Shown in pieces: positions 17,327 to 28,851 of a stretch of DNA of 64,000 bases. Below the pieces are notes generated by a model, which saw only the letters and a list, made by a program, of their open reading frames with translations, was not told the DNA's origin and ran no database searches. The DNA comes from Pseudomonas sp. Irchel 3H7. Lineage in GTDB: Bacteria; Pseudomonadota; Gammaproteobacteria; Pseudomonadales; Pseudomonadaceae. The stretch covers positions 186,001 through 250,000 of the forward strand of contig NZ_FYEA01000007.1 in assembly GCF_900187605.1 (NCBI RefSeq), read 5' to 3'. Every line of letters starts with the position of its first letter. The stretch's first letter is position 1. Made by a program: the position numbers and the translations under genes.

Positions 17327-17341
17327 TGTTATACTATAACA
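17327..17341. promoter_or_regulatory. Zur box between the small exported gene and the COG0523 gene
   Basis: TGTTATACTATAACA is a perfect 15-bp palindrome matching the Zur consensus. It is 79 bp from one ATG and 128 bp from the other and can control both directions. Confidence 0.85.
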
Positions 17342-17469
17342 TAAAAGATAACCAAGCCTGAGCGGGCCGATTTCAAGCGTTTGCTTTTAGCGAAATCCTT
17401 CGCATGAAGCACAGACACGCCAAGCGCAAGCAAAGCGCTAATCGGTTGCCATTTTAAGAGGATTATCCA

Positions 17470-18675
17470 ATGTCAGCCGAATTGCCCGTTACCGTACTTT
17501 CAGGATTTCTTGGCGCCGGAAAAAGTACACTTTTGAATTACGTACTACGTAATCGCAAGGGGTTGCGTGTAGCCGTCATCGTCAATGATATGAGCGAGAT
17601 CAATATCGATGGCAGCGAAGTTCAGCGCGATGTCAGCCTTAACCGCGCTGAAGAGAAAATTGTCGAAATGAGTAACGGCTGTATCTGCTGTACGTTACGC
17701 GAAGACCTGCTAGACGAAGTCAGCAAACTCGCCCGTGAGGGCCGCTTCGATTATTTATTGATCGAATCCACTGGAATCTCCGAACCACTGCCCGTGGCCG
17801 AAACCTTTACCTTCCGCGATGAACACGGCCAGAGTCTCTCCGACATCGCGCGTCTCGACACCATGGTCACTGTAGTCGACGGCTTGAATTTCCTGCCGGA
17901 CTACCATGCGGCAGAGAGTCTCGCCTCCCGTGGGGAGATTCTCGGCGAAGAAGACGAACGCTCCATCACCGATCTGTTGATTGAGCAAATCGAATTCGCC
18001 GACGTGCTGTTGATCAGCAAGATCGACCTGATCAGCCAAAGCCAGCGCGAGGAGCTGATGGCCATCCTCAAGCGCCTCAACGCTCAGGCCGAAATCATCC
18101 CGATGGTGATGGGTGAGGTGCCGCTGGAAAAGATCCTCAATACCAATCGTTTTGACTTCGAGAGAGCCGCGCAAGCGCCGGGTTGGCTGCAAGAGTTGCG
18201 CGGCGAGCATGTGCCGGAAACAGACGAGTACGGCATCGCTTCAACTGCCTACCGCGCACGCCGCCCGTTTCACCCGCAACGCTTCTTCAGCTTCATTGAC
18301 CGTCCGTGGTTGAACGGCAAACTGCTGCGCTCCAAAGGCTTCTTCTGGCTCGCAAGCAAACCCACCGACGCCGGTAGCTGGTCGCAGGCCGGTGGATTGA
18401 TGCGCCACGGTTTTGCCGGGCGCTGGTGGCGCTTCGTGCCGAAGGATCAGTGGCCACAAGATCAGGAAAGCACCGCAGCTATCATGGAAAACTGGACGCC
18501 AAGCGTTGGCGACTGTCGCCAGGAGTTGGTGTTCATTGGTCAGAACATCGATTTCCTGCAGCTTTCTGCCGAACTCGATGCCTGCCTGCTCACCGATGAA
18601 GAAATGGCCCTTGGCGTGGAGGGATGGCGATTGCTGCCAGATCCGTTCGGTCCTTGGCACGAAGAGGCCGCCTGA
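17470..18675 (+). CDS. zigA: COG0523 GTPase, zinc metallochaperone (ZigA-like)
   Basis: A 401-residue G3E GTPase. Walker A is GFLGAGKST (12-20), the metal-binding CICC is at 71-74 and the guanine motif SKID lies near 180; a C-terminal CobW_C domain follows with His/Trp-rich segments. COG0523 members under Zur control deliver zinc to client enzymes or help release bound zinc, as shown for ZigA of Acinetobacter and ZNG1-type proteins. The AAGAGGA ribosome site and the perfect Zur box upstream fix the start and the regulation. It is coupled to a DUF1826 gene by TGATG. It corresponds to PA5535 (from memory); dksA2, expected between this gene and the amidase, is absent here. Confidence 0.88.
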   Translation: MSAELPVTVLSGFLGAGKSTLLNYVLRNRKGLRVAVIVNDMSEINIDGSEVQRDVSLNRAEEKIVEMSNGCICCTLREDLLDEVSKLAREGRFDYLLIESTGISEPLPVAETFTFRDEHGQSLSDIARLDTMVTVVDGLNFLPDYHAAESLASRGEILGEEDERSITDLLIEQIEFADVLLISKIDLISQSQREELMAILKRLNAQAEIIPMVMGEVPLEKILNTNRFDFERAAQAPGWLQELRGEHVPETDEYGIASTAYRARRPFHPQRFFSFIDRPWLNGKLLRSKGFFWLASKPTDAGSWSQAGGLMRHGFAGRWWRFVPKDQWPQDQESTAAIMENWTPSVGDCRQELVFIGQNIDFLQLSAELDACLLTDEEMALGVEGWRLLPDPFGPWHEEAA

Positions 18676-19319
18676 TGCTCGCGCTTAAACTGCTGCAGAA
18701 CCGTACGCGCCATCAGCATCAAGGCCCGACACCGAAGGCGTTGACGCGAATTCTCGAAGACGACACCAATCTTGCCGCCTGGCAACGCCAACTGCCGTTG
18801 CACATCAGCGATTTCGCCCAGTTACTCCTGTCGCTCAACGAACCGCTGGCGGAGTCGTTGTGCCTGGAGTTGCCGAGCGAGGACGCGGAGCCTGATCTCA
18901 CCGGGCTGGCTTCAGGATTCCGCGATCTGGAAGGGTATGAGGGCTTCATCGCCGACCTGAAATGGTTAGTCAGCGCCTTCGCCTGCTTGCTCGGTGCGCG
19001 GCGAATCGGCTTGCGCCTGCGGGTGCTGGATAAAGCCATGTGCCCGCGCTTCCACGTCGATCATGTGCCGGTGCGGCTGATCACCACGTACGCCGGCGTC
19101 GGCAGCCAATGGCTCAAGGAAGGCGCGATGGATCGCCAGCAGCTGGGGCAGGCCAACGCCGAACCCCAAGCGCAAATACAGCAACTCAAGAGCGGCGAAG
19201 TCGCCTTACTGAAAGGCGAGAAATGGCACGGCAATGAAGGCTTCGGTCTGATTCACCGCTCGCCGCAACCGGCCGCAGGCGAGCGTCGTCTGATACTGAC
19301 CCTCGACTGGCTCGGCTGA
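18675..19319 (+). CDS. DUF1826 family protein
   Basis: A 214-residue soluble protein starting at an ATG that overlaps the stop of the COG0523 gene. The family core RFHVDHVPVRLITTYAG (about 120-137) has an HxDH arrangement able to bind a metal, and the C-terminal GEVALLKGEKWHGNEG is also conserved. DUF1826 genes regularly follow Zur-controlled COG0523 genes in Pseudomonas, so the protein may be its client or partner. The biochemical activity is unknown. The layout of metal-like residues loosely recalls Fe/2OG-type double-stranded helices, which I cannot verify. Confidence 0.82.
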   Translation: MLALKLLQNRTRHQHQGPTPKALTRILEDDTNLAAWQRQLPLHISDFAQLLLSLNEPLAESLCLELPSEDAEPDLTGLASGFRDLEGYEGFIADLKWLVSAFACLLGARRIGLRLRVLDKAMCPRFHVDHVPVRLITTYAGVGSQWLKEGAMDRQQLGQANAEPQAQIQQLKSGEVALLKGEKWHGNEGFGLIHRSPQPAAGERRLILTLDWLG

Positions 19320-19323
19320 CGCC

Positions 19324-19680
19324 TCAAGGCTTGAGCCACGACCCCTGGCTCTGGCCTTCGCAGTACGGCTTCAAATACGCGGCATCGGTGGCGACGCCGT
19401 AATAGTGGATGTCCTGGCGATAAGGCATATTGGCGACTTGCGCGTTGCCGCACACGCCAAACGCGCCGCTCGGGCATTGATCGACGTATTGCACCTCGAC
19501 TTTCTGCCCGGCCAGCGCTGGCTGGCAGAAACCGTCGTTGAACAGTTTTTCCGGAATATTGCGGTTCTGCTGACAGACTTTGACGTCGAGCCGCTCGCCC
19601 TGACTGTGCACTACGCAGGCCTGAGCCCACGCTTCGCTCGACAGCAGCGTCAACAGCAACGACCATCCCATCCAACGCAT
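19324..19680 (-). CDS. Small exported Cys-rich protein, function unknown
   Basis: A 118-residue protein with a signal peptide (1-20, ending AWA) and six cysteines in the mature part, consistent with a disulfide-stabilised periplasmic protein. The start at 19680 has GGGAGA upstream. The frame is open farther upstream only because it lies opposite the cobW-like gene. It is convergent with DUF1826 (4-bp gap) and divergent from the second COG0523 gene (30-bp gap). I recognise no family. Confidence 0.65.
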   Translation of the reverse strand: MRWMGWSLLLTLLSSEAWAQACVVHSQGERLDVKVCQQNRNIPEKLFNDGFCQPALAGQKVEVQYVDQCPSGAFGVCGNAQVANMPYRQDIHYYGVATDAAYLKPYCEGQSQGSWLKP

Positions 19681-19710
19681 CTTTTGAATCTCCCAAGAAA
19701 GCTCCCGGCC

Positions 19711-20676
19711 ATGTTGCAGAACATTCCTACCCATGTCATTGCTGGCCCTTTGGGTGCCGGCAAGACCAGCCTGATTCGCCAGCTCATGGCGCAGCGGCCG
19801 GCCGGCGAGCGCTGGGCGGTGCTGATCAATGAGTTCGGCCAGATCGGCCTCGATGCCGCGCTGCTGACGAGTGATGCCGATGGTATCGCACTGGGCGAAG
19901 TGGCCGGGGGCTGCCTGTGCTGCGTCAATGGCGCGCCGTTTCAGATTGGCCTCGGGCGTTTGTTGCGCAAGGCGAAGCCGGACCGGTTGTTCATCGAACC
20001 TTCCGGGCTGGGGCATCCGGCGCAGTTGCTCAAGCAATTGAATGAGGCGCCGTGGTTGGGTGTCCTGGCGGTGCAGCCGTGTGTTCTTGTTCTCGACGCT
20101 CAATCGCTTCAGGCCGGGAAAGCATTGCCGGTAGCGCAGCAGGAAGCGTTGGCCAGCGCTGGGCTGTTGCTGCTGAACAAGGCGGAAAACCTTGATGAAA
20201 ATAAACGGCAGAAAATAGCCAGCCAGTTGCCGTCAGTCAGGCTGATATGGACGCAACGGGCGCAACTGCCCCTGAGCGAACTGCCGGGCCTGGCTGCGCA
20301 AGCGGTCAATGGTTTGGACAATCTGATCGTGCCCAAGGGGTTAGGGCAAATGCCGGCTGTCTGGAGCGATCCGACGCTGCCGATCTGCTTGAGTCAGGCC
20401 CAGGAGGGTGGCTGGAGTGTCGGTTGGCGTTGGCATCCGGGACAAAAGTTCGACAAGGCACGTATCGCCGATTGGCTAAACGGGCTTCATTGGAAAAGAG
20501 CGAAACTGGTTATCCACAGTGCAGATGGCTGGGTTTCGGCGAACGCGCTAGAGAATGCGCAGTTGGTTTGGCTGGCCAGTGAATGGCGGAAAGATTCGCG
20601 CATCGAGCTGATCTTCAGTGATGCGCAGGATGTTGAGGTGCTGCAGAGAGGGTTGTCGGGGTGCCGGGCGGATTAA
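19711..20676 (+). CDS. Second COG0523 GTPase (CobW/YjiA-like)
   Basis: A 321-residue G3E GTPase with Walker A GPLGAGKTS (12-20), INEFGQIGLD switch region, CLCC metal motif at 68-71 and NKAE guanine motif near 160. It is shorter than the ZigA-like protein and its C-terminal CobW_C domain is reduced. No Zur box lies upstream in the 30 bp to the divergent small gene. It is likely a metallochaperone for an unknown client; its position beside the zinc island suggests zinc. The start at 19711 is chosen because the conserved HVIAGPLGAGKT begins eight codons in. Confidence 0.83.
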   Translation: MLQNIPTHVIAGPLGAGKTSLIRQLMAQRPAGERWAVLINEFGQIGLDAALLTSDADGIALGEVAGGCLCCVNGAPFQIGLGRLLRKAKPDRLFIEPSGLGHPAQLLKQLNEAPWLGVLAVQPCVLVLDAQSLQAGKALPVAQQEALASAGLLLLNKAENLDENKRQKIASQLPSVRLIWTQRAQLPLSELPGLAAQAVNGLDNLIVPKGLGQMPAVWSDPTLPICLSQAQEGGWSVGWRWHPGQKFDKARIADWLNGLHWKRAKLVIHSADGWVSANALENAQLVWLASEWRKDSRIELIFSDAQDVEVLQRGLSGCRAD

Positions 20677-20710
20677 GATCAAAAGATCGCAGCCTCCGGC
20701 AGCTCCTACT
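20676..20710. repeat. Single REP arm (type A)
   Basis: One arm of the AGATCAAAAGATCGCAGC ... GGCAGCTCCTAC repeat begins at the cobW2 stop codon. The inverted partner is missing, so this copy is a singlet. Confidence 0.75.
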
Positions 20711-20716
20711 TGGTCT

Positions 20717-21136
20717 TCAGGGCTTCCATTTGGTGTGTTCCTGGCGCCACTGGCTTAGCTCGATGACTTCCGCTCGAGGCTTGTGCACTTCAACCACCGG
20801 CGGTGTGTCGTCAAACGGCGCCGGGTAGGGCGCTAGTTCGATCTGCGCACTGTGCGCGCCAAACTGGGTGATGGTGCCGTTATGGCGGCTTTCGCCGGTC
20901 ACGGTGAACTCAAAGTTATACACCCGCGCCAGTCGTCGGCGACCGTTGGCGTCCTTGATGAAACCGATCTTCTTCAGAGCGACGTTGCCGTCGAGCAACT
21001 CGACCCGCACGTTCAGGCAATGCTGTTTGACCCGCTCCAGCGCGCGTTCGCGCAAGCCGTGGTTGTGCCACAGCCAGGCGCCGGCAGCGGCGAACAGTAT
21101 CAGCACGAAGATGTTTTCCAGGGTCAGCATCAACAT
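20717..21136 (-). CDS. DUF3301 membrane-anchored protein
   Basis: A 139-residue protein with one N-terminal transmembrane helix (about 6-23) and a cytoplasmic beta-rich domain ([18 protein letters not shown]) typical of DUF3301. The start at 21136 has GGAG five bases upstream; an alternative ATG two codons later is also possible. The function of the family is unknown. It is convergent with cobW2 and divergent from pdxY. Confidence 0.8.
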   Translation of the reverse strand: MLMLTLENIFVLILFAAAGAWLWHNHGLRERALERVKQHCLNVRVELLDGNVALKKIGFIKDANGRRRLARVYNFEFTVTGESRHNGTITQFGAHSAQIELAPYPAPFDDTPPVVEVHKPRAEVIELSQWRQEHTKWKP

Positions 21137-21247
21137 CGAACTCCAAAAGATAGCGTCAGCTTAACTGCGTCGCCGGTCTGTCGTACAGGCTGCGTTTCGT
21201 CGCATACTGCGCGGCTTGAATTTCAATCGTTTTACGGAATGACCCGA

Positions 21248-22120
21248 ATGAAACGTACGCCTCATCTGCTCGCCATTCAGTCCCATGTGGTGTTCGGCCA
21301 CGCCGGCAACAGCGCCGCGGTTTTTCCGATGCAGCGGGTCGGGGTCAATGTCTGGCCGCTCAACACCGTGCAGTTTTCCAACCACACTCAGTACGGTCAG
21401 TGGGCCGGCGAAGTGCTGGCGCCGCAACAGATTCCCGAGCTGGTCGAAGGCATCGCTGCGATTGGCGAGCTGGGTAATTGCGATGCGGTGCTATCCGGGT
21501 ACCTCGGTAGCGCGGCGCAAGGCCGGGCGATTCTCAGCGGTGTCGAACGCATCAAGTCGGTCAATCCGAAAGCGCTCTATCTATGTGATCCGGTGATGGG
21601 CCATCCGGAGAAGGGTTGCAGCGTGCCGACCGAGGTCAGCGATTTCCTGCTGGAAGAGGCGGCGGCCGTGGCGGACATCATGTGTCCGAACCAGTTGGAG
21701 CTCGACAGCTTCTCCGGGCGCAAGCCGCAGTCGCTGTTCGATTGCCTGGCGATGGCGCGGGCACTGTTGGCGCGCGGGCCGAAAGCGGTGCTGGTCAAGC
21801 ATCTGGATTATCCGGGCAAACCAGCCGATGGCTTTGAAATGTTGCTGGTGACAGCCGAAGGCAGCTGGCATCTGCGCCGTCCGCTGTTGGCGTTTCCGCG
21901 TCAGCCAGTGGGCGTGGGTGATCTGACGTCGGGCTTGTTTTTGGCGCGGGTGCTGTTGGGCGATAGCCTGGTGGCGGCGTTCGAATTCACTGCGGCGGCG
22001 GTGCATGAGGTGCTGCTGGAGACTCAGGCGTGCGCCAGTTATGAGTTGCAACTGGTGCGGGCGCAGGATCGGATTGCGCATCCACGGGTGAAGTTCGAGG
22101 CGACGGCGATCAGTCTGTAA
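21248..22120 (+). CDS. pdxY: Pyridoxal kinase PdxY
   Basis: A 290-residue ribokinase-fold enzyme that phosphorylates pyridoxal in the B6 salvage pathway. The opening [26 protein letters not shown] carries the substrate-binding serine and histidine, and the C-terminal block [16 protein letters not shown] has GxGD with the catalytic aspartate. Length and motifs are exactly those of PdxY. The start is at MKRTPHLL; the frame is open upstream only because it overlaps the DUF3301 gene on the other strand. It stands alone between two leftward genes. Confidence 0.93.
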   Translation: MKRTPHLLAIQSHVVFGHAGNSAAVFPMQRVGVNVWPLNTVQFSNHTQYGQWAGEVLAPQQIPELVEGIAAIGELGNCDAVLSGYLGSAAQGRAILSGVERIKSVNPKALYLCDPVMGHPEKGCSVPTEVSDFLLEEAAAVADIMCPNQLELDSFSGRKPQSLFDCLAMARALLARGPKAVLVKHLDYPGKPADGFEMLLVTAEGSWHLRRPLLAFPRQPVGVGDLTSGLFLARVLLGDSLVAAFEFTAAAVHEVLLETQACASYELQLVRAQDRIAHPRVKFEATAISL

Positions 22121-22134
22121 TCGCGTAATCGTTC

Positions 22135-22219
22135 AAAAAGATCGCAGCCTGCGGCAGCTCCTACATGGGAATGCAAAACCCTGTAGGAGCTGCCGAAGGT
22201 TGCGATCTTTTGTCTTTGA
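22135..22219. repeat. REP palindrome pair (type A)
   Basis: Inverted copies of the AAAGATCGCAGCC ... GGCAGCTCCTAC repeat lie in the gap between the convergent pdxY and thioesterase genes. The loop is about 15 bp. Confidence 0.8.
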
Positions 22220-22221
22220 TC

Positions 22222-22704
22222 TCAGGCGTCGCCCTTGATCTCCTGATAGCGCTTTTCCAGCTCCTGACGAATCTGCCGACGCTGCTGCGCCTGCATATAA
22301 CGACGCTTGTCTTCACTGTTCTGCGGTTGCAGCGGCGGCACGGCGGCCGGTTTACGCTGGTCATCCACGGCGACCATGGTGAAGAAGCAGCTGTTGGTGT
22401 GGCGCACCGAGCGTTCGCGGATGTTTTCGGTCACCACTTTGATGCCGACTTCCATCGACGTGTTGCCGGTGTAGTTGACCGACGCGAGGAAGGTCACCAG
22501 TTCGCCGACATGGATCGGCTCGCGGAAAATCACCTGATCCACCGACAGCGTCACCACGTAGCGGCCGGCATAGCGGCTCGCGCAGGCGTAGGCCACTTCG
22601 TCGAGGTATTTGAGCAGGGTGCCGCCGTGGACATTGCCAGAGAAGTTGGCCATGTCGGGGGTCATCAGTACCGTCATCGACAGCTGGGCGTTTCCGGGTT
22701 CCAT
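22222..22704 (-). CDS. Acyl-CoA thioesterase, hotdog fold (YciA-like)
   Basis: A 160-residue hotdog-fold thioesterase that hydrolyses acyl-CoA. The signature MANFSGNVHGGTLLKYLDEVAYACASRY holds the catalytic Asn/His/Asp region, and VRHTNSCFFTMVAVD is the second conserved strand. The C-terminal tail is Gln/Arg-rich. The ATG at 22704 with a GTGAGAA site is preferred over an in-frame TTG six codons upstream. Confidence 0.88.
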   Translation of the reverse strand: MEPGNAQLSMTVLMTPDMANFSGNVHGGTLLKYLDEVAYACASRYAGRYVVTLSVDQVIFREPIHVGELVTFLASVNYTGNTSMEVGIKVVTENIRERSVRHTNSCFFTMVAVDDQRKPAAVPPLQPQNSEDKRRYMQAQQRRQIRQELEKRYQEIKGDA

Positions 22705-22983
22705 AACGTTCTCACGGATCAAGGCTGGTTGCTGGAAGCACCTCTGCGGGTGCCTGGTCGCTTTTCTAAAGCACCGTTATCGGGACGCCGGGCGACTCGC
22801 CGCCGTCACGCCGGAATCGATCTGTTTCCATATATTGCACCGCCTTCCAGCCGCAAGTCGCGGTGTTAACCTGCAAAAGCCCCTTACAAAGGCAATTCCC
22901 ACACGAAAAGCGGATTTTTACCTCGCTCGCCCAGACATTTCTGACGTCTGCTGGCGAGCCTCGTCATTCAAGGAGCCCACGCC

Positions 22984-24747
22984 ATGCATGCCATCAGCTT
23001 TATTCAGGATCTGGCAGTGATCATGTTGGTCGCAGGCGTGGTGACCGTGTTGTTCCACCGTTTCAAGCAACCGGTGGTGCTCGGCTATATCGTCGCCGGC
23101 TTCATCATCGGCCCGCACACGCCGCCGTTCGGCCTGATCCACGATGAAGAAACCATCAAGACCCTCGCCGAACTCGGGGTGATCTTCCTGATGTTCTGCC
23201 TGGGGCTGGAGTTCAGCCTGCGCAAGTTGTTCAAGGTCGGTGCCACGGCGTTTATTGCGGCGTTCCTCGAAATCGTCCTGATGATCTGGATCGGCTACGA
23301 AATCGGCCGCTGGTTCGACTGGAACACCATGGACTCGCTGTTCCTCGGCGCGATTCTGGCGATCTCCTCGACCACCATCATCGTCAAAGCGCTCAACGAT
23401 CTGAAGATGAAAAACGAGCGCTTTGCGCAGTTGATCTTCGGCGTGCTGATCGTCGAAGATATCCTCGGCATCGGCATCATCGCGCTACTGTCGAGCATCG
23501 CAGTGAGCGGCACCGTCAGCTCCGGAGAAGTGTTCTCCACAGTCGGCAAGCTGTCGCTGTTCATGATCGTCGCTTTGGTCATCGGCATTCTGCTGGTGCC
23601 GCGTTTGCTGGCTTACGTGGCCAAATTCGAAAGCAACGAGATGCTGCTGATCACGGTGCTGGGCCTGTGTTTCGGCTTTTGCCTGCTGGTGGTCAAGCTT
23701 GAATACAGCATGGTCCTCGGTGCGTTCCTGATCGGCGCGATCATGGCCGAGTCGCGGCAATTGCTGAAGATCGAGCGGCTGATCGAGCCGGTTCGCGATC
23801 TGTTCAGCGCGATCTTCTTCGTTGCCATCGGCCTGATGCTCGACCCGATGATCCTTCTCGAATATGCGTGGCCGATTGCGGTGATCACCGTGGCCGTTGT
23901 GCTCGGCAAGATGTTGTCCTGCGGCCTCGGGGCCTTTATCGCCGGCAACGACGGACGCACCTCACTGCGGGTGGGGATGGGGCTGTCACAGATTGGCGAA
24001 TTTTCCTTCATCATCGCCGCGCTGGGTATGACCTTGCAGGTCACCAGCAACTTCCTTTATCCGGTCGCCGTGGCTGTGTCGGTGATCACTACGCTGCTGA
24101 CACCGTATCTGATCCGTGCAGCCGATCCGCTGTCGATCAAGCTATCTGCGGCGGTGCCCAAGCCTCTCGGCCGTGTGCTGGGCATGTACGGCGAATGGCT
24201 GCGCAGCATCCAGCCGCAAGGCGAGGGCGCGATGCTGGCGTCGATTATCCGCAAGATTTTGCTCCAGGTCGGGGTCAATCTGGCGCTGGTCATCGCGATC
24301 TTCTTCGCCGGCGCGTATTTCGCCGAACGCATCTCGCTGTCGCTGCAAGACTGGATCAGTGATCCGAGCTGGCAGAAGGCGTTGATTTGGGGTGGGGCGT
24401 TGCTGGTGTCGTTGCCGTTCCTGATTGCCGCTTACCGCAAGCTCAAGGCGCTGTCGATGCTGCTGGCTGAGATGGGCGTGAAGCCGGAGATGGCCGGGCG
24501 GCACACGCAGCGAGTGCGTCGGGTGATCTCCGAAGTGATCCCGATTCTCTCGCTGCTGGTGATTTTCCTGCTGTTGGCAGCCTTGTCGGCCAGTATTCTG
24601 CCGACCAACAAGTTACTGGTGCTGATCGCCGTAGTCGCCGCTGCGGTAGCGGCGCTGCTCTGGCGCTGGTTCATCCGCGTGCACACGCGGATGCAGGTGG
24701 CGCTGCTGGAAACCCTCGACAACCACAAGGAGTCGTCGGGGCATTGA
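22984..24747 (+). CDS. CPA2 family cation/proton antiporter
   Basis: A 587-residue inner-membrane protein of the KefB/KefC/YbaL type with about twelve helices. Conserved parts are VLGYIVAGFIIGPHTPP, GVIFLMFCLGLEFSLRKL, SSTTIIVKAL, the EDILGIGIIALL motif with the proton-binding aspartate, and GLSQIGEFSFIIAALG. The C-terminal region (about 390-587) has further hydrophobic helices instead of the TrkA-N nucleotide-binding domain found in Kef, so glutathione or NAD gating is not expected. It probably exchanges K+ or Na+ for H+. The 260 bp upstream hold no gene; AAGGAG precedes the ATG. It is probably the PA5518 orthologue (from memory). Confidence 0.87.
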   Translation: MHAISFIQDLAVIMLVAGVVTVLFHRFKQPVVLGYIVAGFIIGPHTPPFGLIHDEETIKTLAELGVIFLMFCLGLEFSLRKLFKVGATAFIAAFLEIVLMIWIGYEIGRWFDWNTMDSLFLGAILAISSTTIIVKALNDLKMKNERFAQLIFGVLIVEDILGIGIIALLSSIAVSGTVSSGEVFSTVGKLSLFMIVALVIGILLVPRLLAYVAKFESNEMLLITVLGLCFGFCLLVVKLEYSMVLGAFLIGAIMAESRQLLKIERLIEPVRDLFSAIFFVAIGLMLDPMILLEYAWPIAVITVAVVLGKMLSCGLGAFIAGNDGRTSLRVGMGLSQIGEFSFIIAALGMTLQVTSNFLYPVAVAVSVITTLLTPYLIRAADPLSIKLSAAVPKPLGRVLGMYGEWLRSIQPQGEGAMLASIIRKILLQVGVNLALVIAIFFAGAYFAERISLSLQDWISDPSWQKALIWGGALLVSLPFLIAAYRKLKALSMLLAEMGVKPEMAGRHTQRVRRVISEVIPILSLLVIFLLLAALSASILPTNKLLVLIAVVAAAVAALLWRWFIRVHTRMQVALLETLDNHKESSGH

Positions 24748-24768
24748 CCACCCGGGGCGGCTGGCCGA

Positions 24769-25176
24769 TCAGCTTTCCAGCCAGACGTCCCGCGCCCAGT
24801 GCCACACTGATTCCCAGGATTCTTCGGTGATCAGCTCTTCTTCGCCGGACCACAGCACCACGGTGCCGTCTTCTTCGACGCAGTAGTAGTTGTCGCCGTC
24901 TTGGCAGATCGGGATCAGATCACGCGGTACACCGATGTCCCAGGCATTGGCTGCGACGTCCGGCAGATAGGTGTGCGATTGCGGGTCGGTGACGGTCACC
25001 GGTTCCAGACTGCCGTACACCACGTCGCTGACAGTCAGCAAAAATTCTTTGAAGACGAACGGAATGTTGATGAACAGTTCTTCTTCGACTTCGACCAGTT
25101 GGTCTTCGTCAGGCAATTCCAAAGGAACCGGCACGGGTTCGTTGGCTTCACGCAGTTGTTCGATGATTTCTTCCAC
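24769..25176 (-). CDS. SMI1/KNR4 family protein
   Basis: A 135-residue acidic soluble protein with the SMI1/KNR4 pattern: an N-terminal acidic helix, then INIPFVFKEFLLTVSDVVYG and a Trp-rich end (WESVWHWARDVWLES). Family members occur as immunity proteins of polymorphic toxins and as housekeeping proteins. No toxin gene adjoins this one and the neighbours are core genome, so the housekeeping form is more likely. The role is unknown. Confidence 0.8.
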   Translation of the reverse strand: MEEIIEQLREANEPVPVPLELPDEDQLVEVEEELFINIPFVFKEFLLTVSDVVYGSLEPVTVTDPQSHTYLPDVAANAWDIGVPRDLIPICQDGDNYYCVEEDGTVVLWSGEEELITEESWESVWHWARDVWLES

Positions 25177-25259
25177 GTCCGGGATCCTCTTGCTTGAATG
25201 GCGCGGTTTATATGGGCCGGTTTATACAGTAGCTCGCTATAGATGCAACCGCGAAATAG

Positions 25260-25287
25260 AAAACCCCAGCCGAGGCTGGGGTTTTTA
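25260..25287 (-). terminator. Intrinsic terminator after the Tim44-domain gene
   Basis: AACCCCAGC and GCTGGGGTT pair around a 4-base loop with T/A runs on both sides. It ends the leftward Tim44 gene 27 bp upstream in map terms and would also work rightward. Confidence 0.9.
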
Positions 25288-25313
25288 TTACAGCAAGTGA
25301 AGCGTGCGAGGGA

Positions 25314-26189
25314 TCAGCCGTTCTGGCGGATACCGGCAACCAGCCAAGGCTGGTTCTCGCCCTGCGGACGTTCCATGTTCCAGCTTTCGCTGAACACTTC
25401 GCCCTGGTCGAAGCGCGAGGACTTCGACACACCGCTGAAGGTCAGGGTGGCGATGGTCTTGTCGGCACGGTCATCGACGCCGTCCAGTTGCACCTGAAGG
25501 TTGTCGATGTAGGTCGACTGGAACGCGTCACCCAGATCTGCACGCTCACGCTTGAGGAACTCAAGCATTTGCGGGGTCACGAACTCGGCGATCTTGTCCA
25601 TTTCGTTGGCGTCCCAGTGCTGCTGCAGCGACTGGAAGTGGCTGCGTGCAGCTTCAAGGAAGTTCTGCTCGTTAAACCAGGCTGGTGCGTTGATCACCGG
25701 ACGAGCGGCAACAGGTGCAGCCGAACCACCGAAGATCGAACCCATGGCGGCAGGTTTCTGCTCGAACACTTCACGCTGCATCGGCGCGCCGGCCGGAGCG
25801 AATTGCTCCTGCTGCTTGCGGCGACGCGCGGCGATGAAGCGGAAGATCACGAACGCGATCACGGCCATGATCAGGATGTCGAAGATCTGCATGCCCTGGA
25901 AGCCACCGCCCATGAACATGGACGCCAGCAGGCCACCGGCGGCGATACCGGCCAGAGGGCCGAGCCATTTCGAAGCACCGCCGGCCTTGGCGGCAGCGCC
26001 TGCGGCACCGGCAGCACCTGCGGTCGCAGCAGCACCGCCGACACCTGGAGAAGAAGGAGCCATCTGGCTGGTCTGGTGCGTCGGCGCAGCGCCGGCGCTT
26101 TTGCCACCACCAAAGCGCTTGGCGTTGGCGTCGAGGCTCATCGTCAGGCCGATGCACAACGCCATGGCGATGCTAAGAAAACGTTTCAT
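25314..26189 (-). CDS. Tim44-domain exported/membrane protein
   Basis: A 291-residue protein with a signal peptide (1-23, ending ANA), an Ala/Gly-rich low-complexity stretch, a transmembrane helix at about 98-118 (ILIMAVIAFVIFRFIAARRR) and a C-terminal Tim44-like domain (about 165-291) of the mitochondrial import motor type. Bacterial Tim44-domain proteins are widespread and uncharacterised. Membrane-stress or protein-quality roles have been proposed. The start at MKRFLSIAMALC is preferred to an upstream codon that would precede the signal peptide. It is followed by a strong terminator. Confidence 0.85.
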   Translation of the reverse strand: MKRFLSIAMALCIGLTMSLDANAKRFGGGKSAGAAPTHQTSQMAPSSPGVGGAAATAGAAGAAGAAAKAGGASKWLGPLAGIAAGGLLASMFMGGGFQGMQIFDILIMAVIAFVIFRFIAARRRKQQEQFAPAGAPMQREVFEQKPAAMGSIFGGSAAPVAARPVINAPAWFNEQNFLEAARSHFQSLQQHWDANEMDKIAEFVTPQMLEFLKRERADLGDAFQSTYIDNLQVQLDGVDDRADKTIATLTFSGVSKSSRFDQGEVFSESWNMERPQGENQPWLVAGIRQNG

Positions 26190-26382
26190 AAAGGGAATTC
26201 CCGTTTGTGGAGACACGCGCGCCATGTTGCACAGCTGAAGTGTTACTGGCTAGCGAGAGAGTGTTTCGGGCTTTTGCCTGACAGGTCGCGTTCAGCTTCG
26301 CGAGGCAATCAGCCTATCTACTTTTGTCTGTAGGAAAAGGCGATAGGTTCAGCGGGATTGATGCACTGTGCGCCGTATTATC

Positions 26383-26471
26383 TGTGGGAGCGAGCCTGCT
26401 CGCGAAGGTGCCGTGTCAGACATATGAGTGCTGAATGACACACCGCTTTCGCGAGCAGGCTCGCTCCCACA
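26383..26471. repeat. REP palindrome pair (type B)
   Basis: GTGGGAGCGAGCCTGCTCGCG and its inverse CGCGAGCAGGCTCGCTCCCAC flank a 45-bp loop in the 300-bp gap between uvrD and the Tim44 gene. I see no gene in the rest of that gap; AT-rich sequence near 26320-26345 may hold the promoter of the Tim44 gene. Confidence 0.85.
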
Positions 26472-26489
26472 TTTGTTCAGTGCAGGTCG

Positions 26490-28673
<2,184 letters not shown>

Positions 28674-28851
28674 CGGGGCATTCTAGGGTGCGCCGCAGGC
28701 CCGGGCAAACCGAGCTTTGCATTAGCCGATGAAAGTCCTGTCGATGACGACCGGTCGGTCACTGCCTGCAGGCATCGGCCCGCCGCGCTTCAAGGGTTTG
28801 GCCGGTGGCAAAGGGCGGAACAGTTTCGGTGAAATTATGATCTGGAGCAGT

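Noticed and set aside
17342..17469. Looked for dksA2 between the amidase and the ZigA-like gene
   Set aside because: No frame with the DksA zinc-finger or coiled-coil pattern is present in the gap.
20510..20518. Single perfect DnaA box TTATCCACA in the second COG0523 gene
   Set aside because: A lone 9-mer is expected by chance in 64 kb on two strands; no neighbouring boxes.
24769..25176. SMI1/KNR4 gene as an immunity protein of a contact-dependent toxin
   Set aside because: No toxin, secretion or polymorphic-toxin gene is adjacent; the neighbours are conserved core genes.
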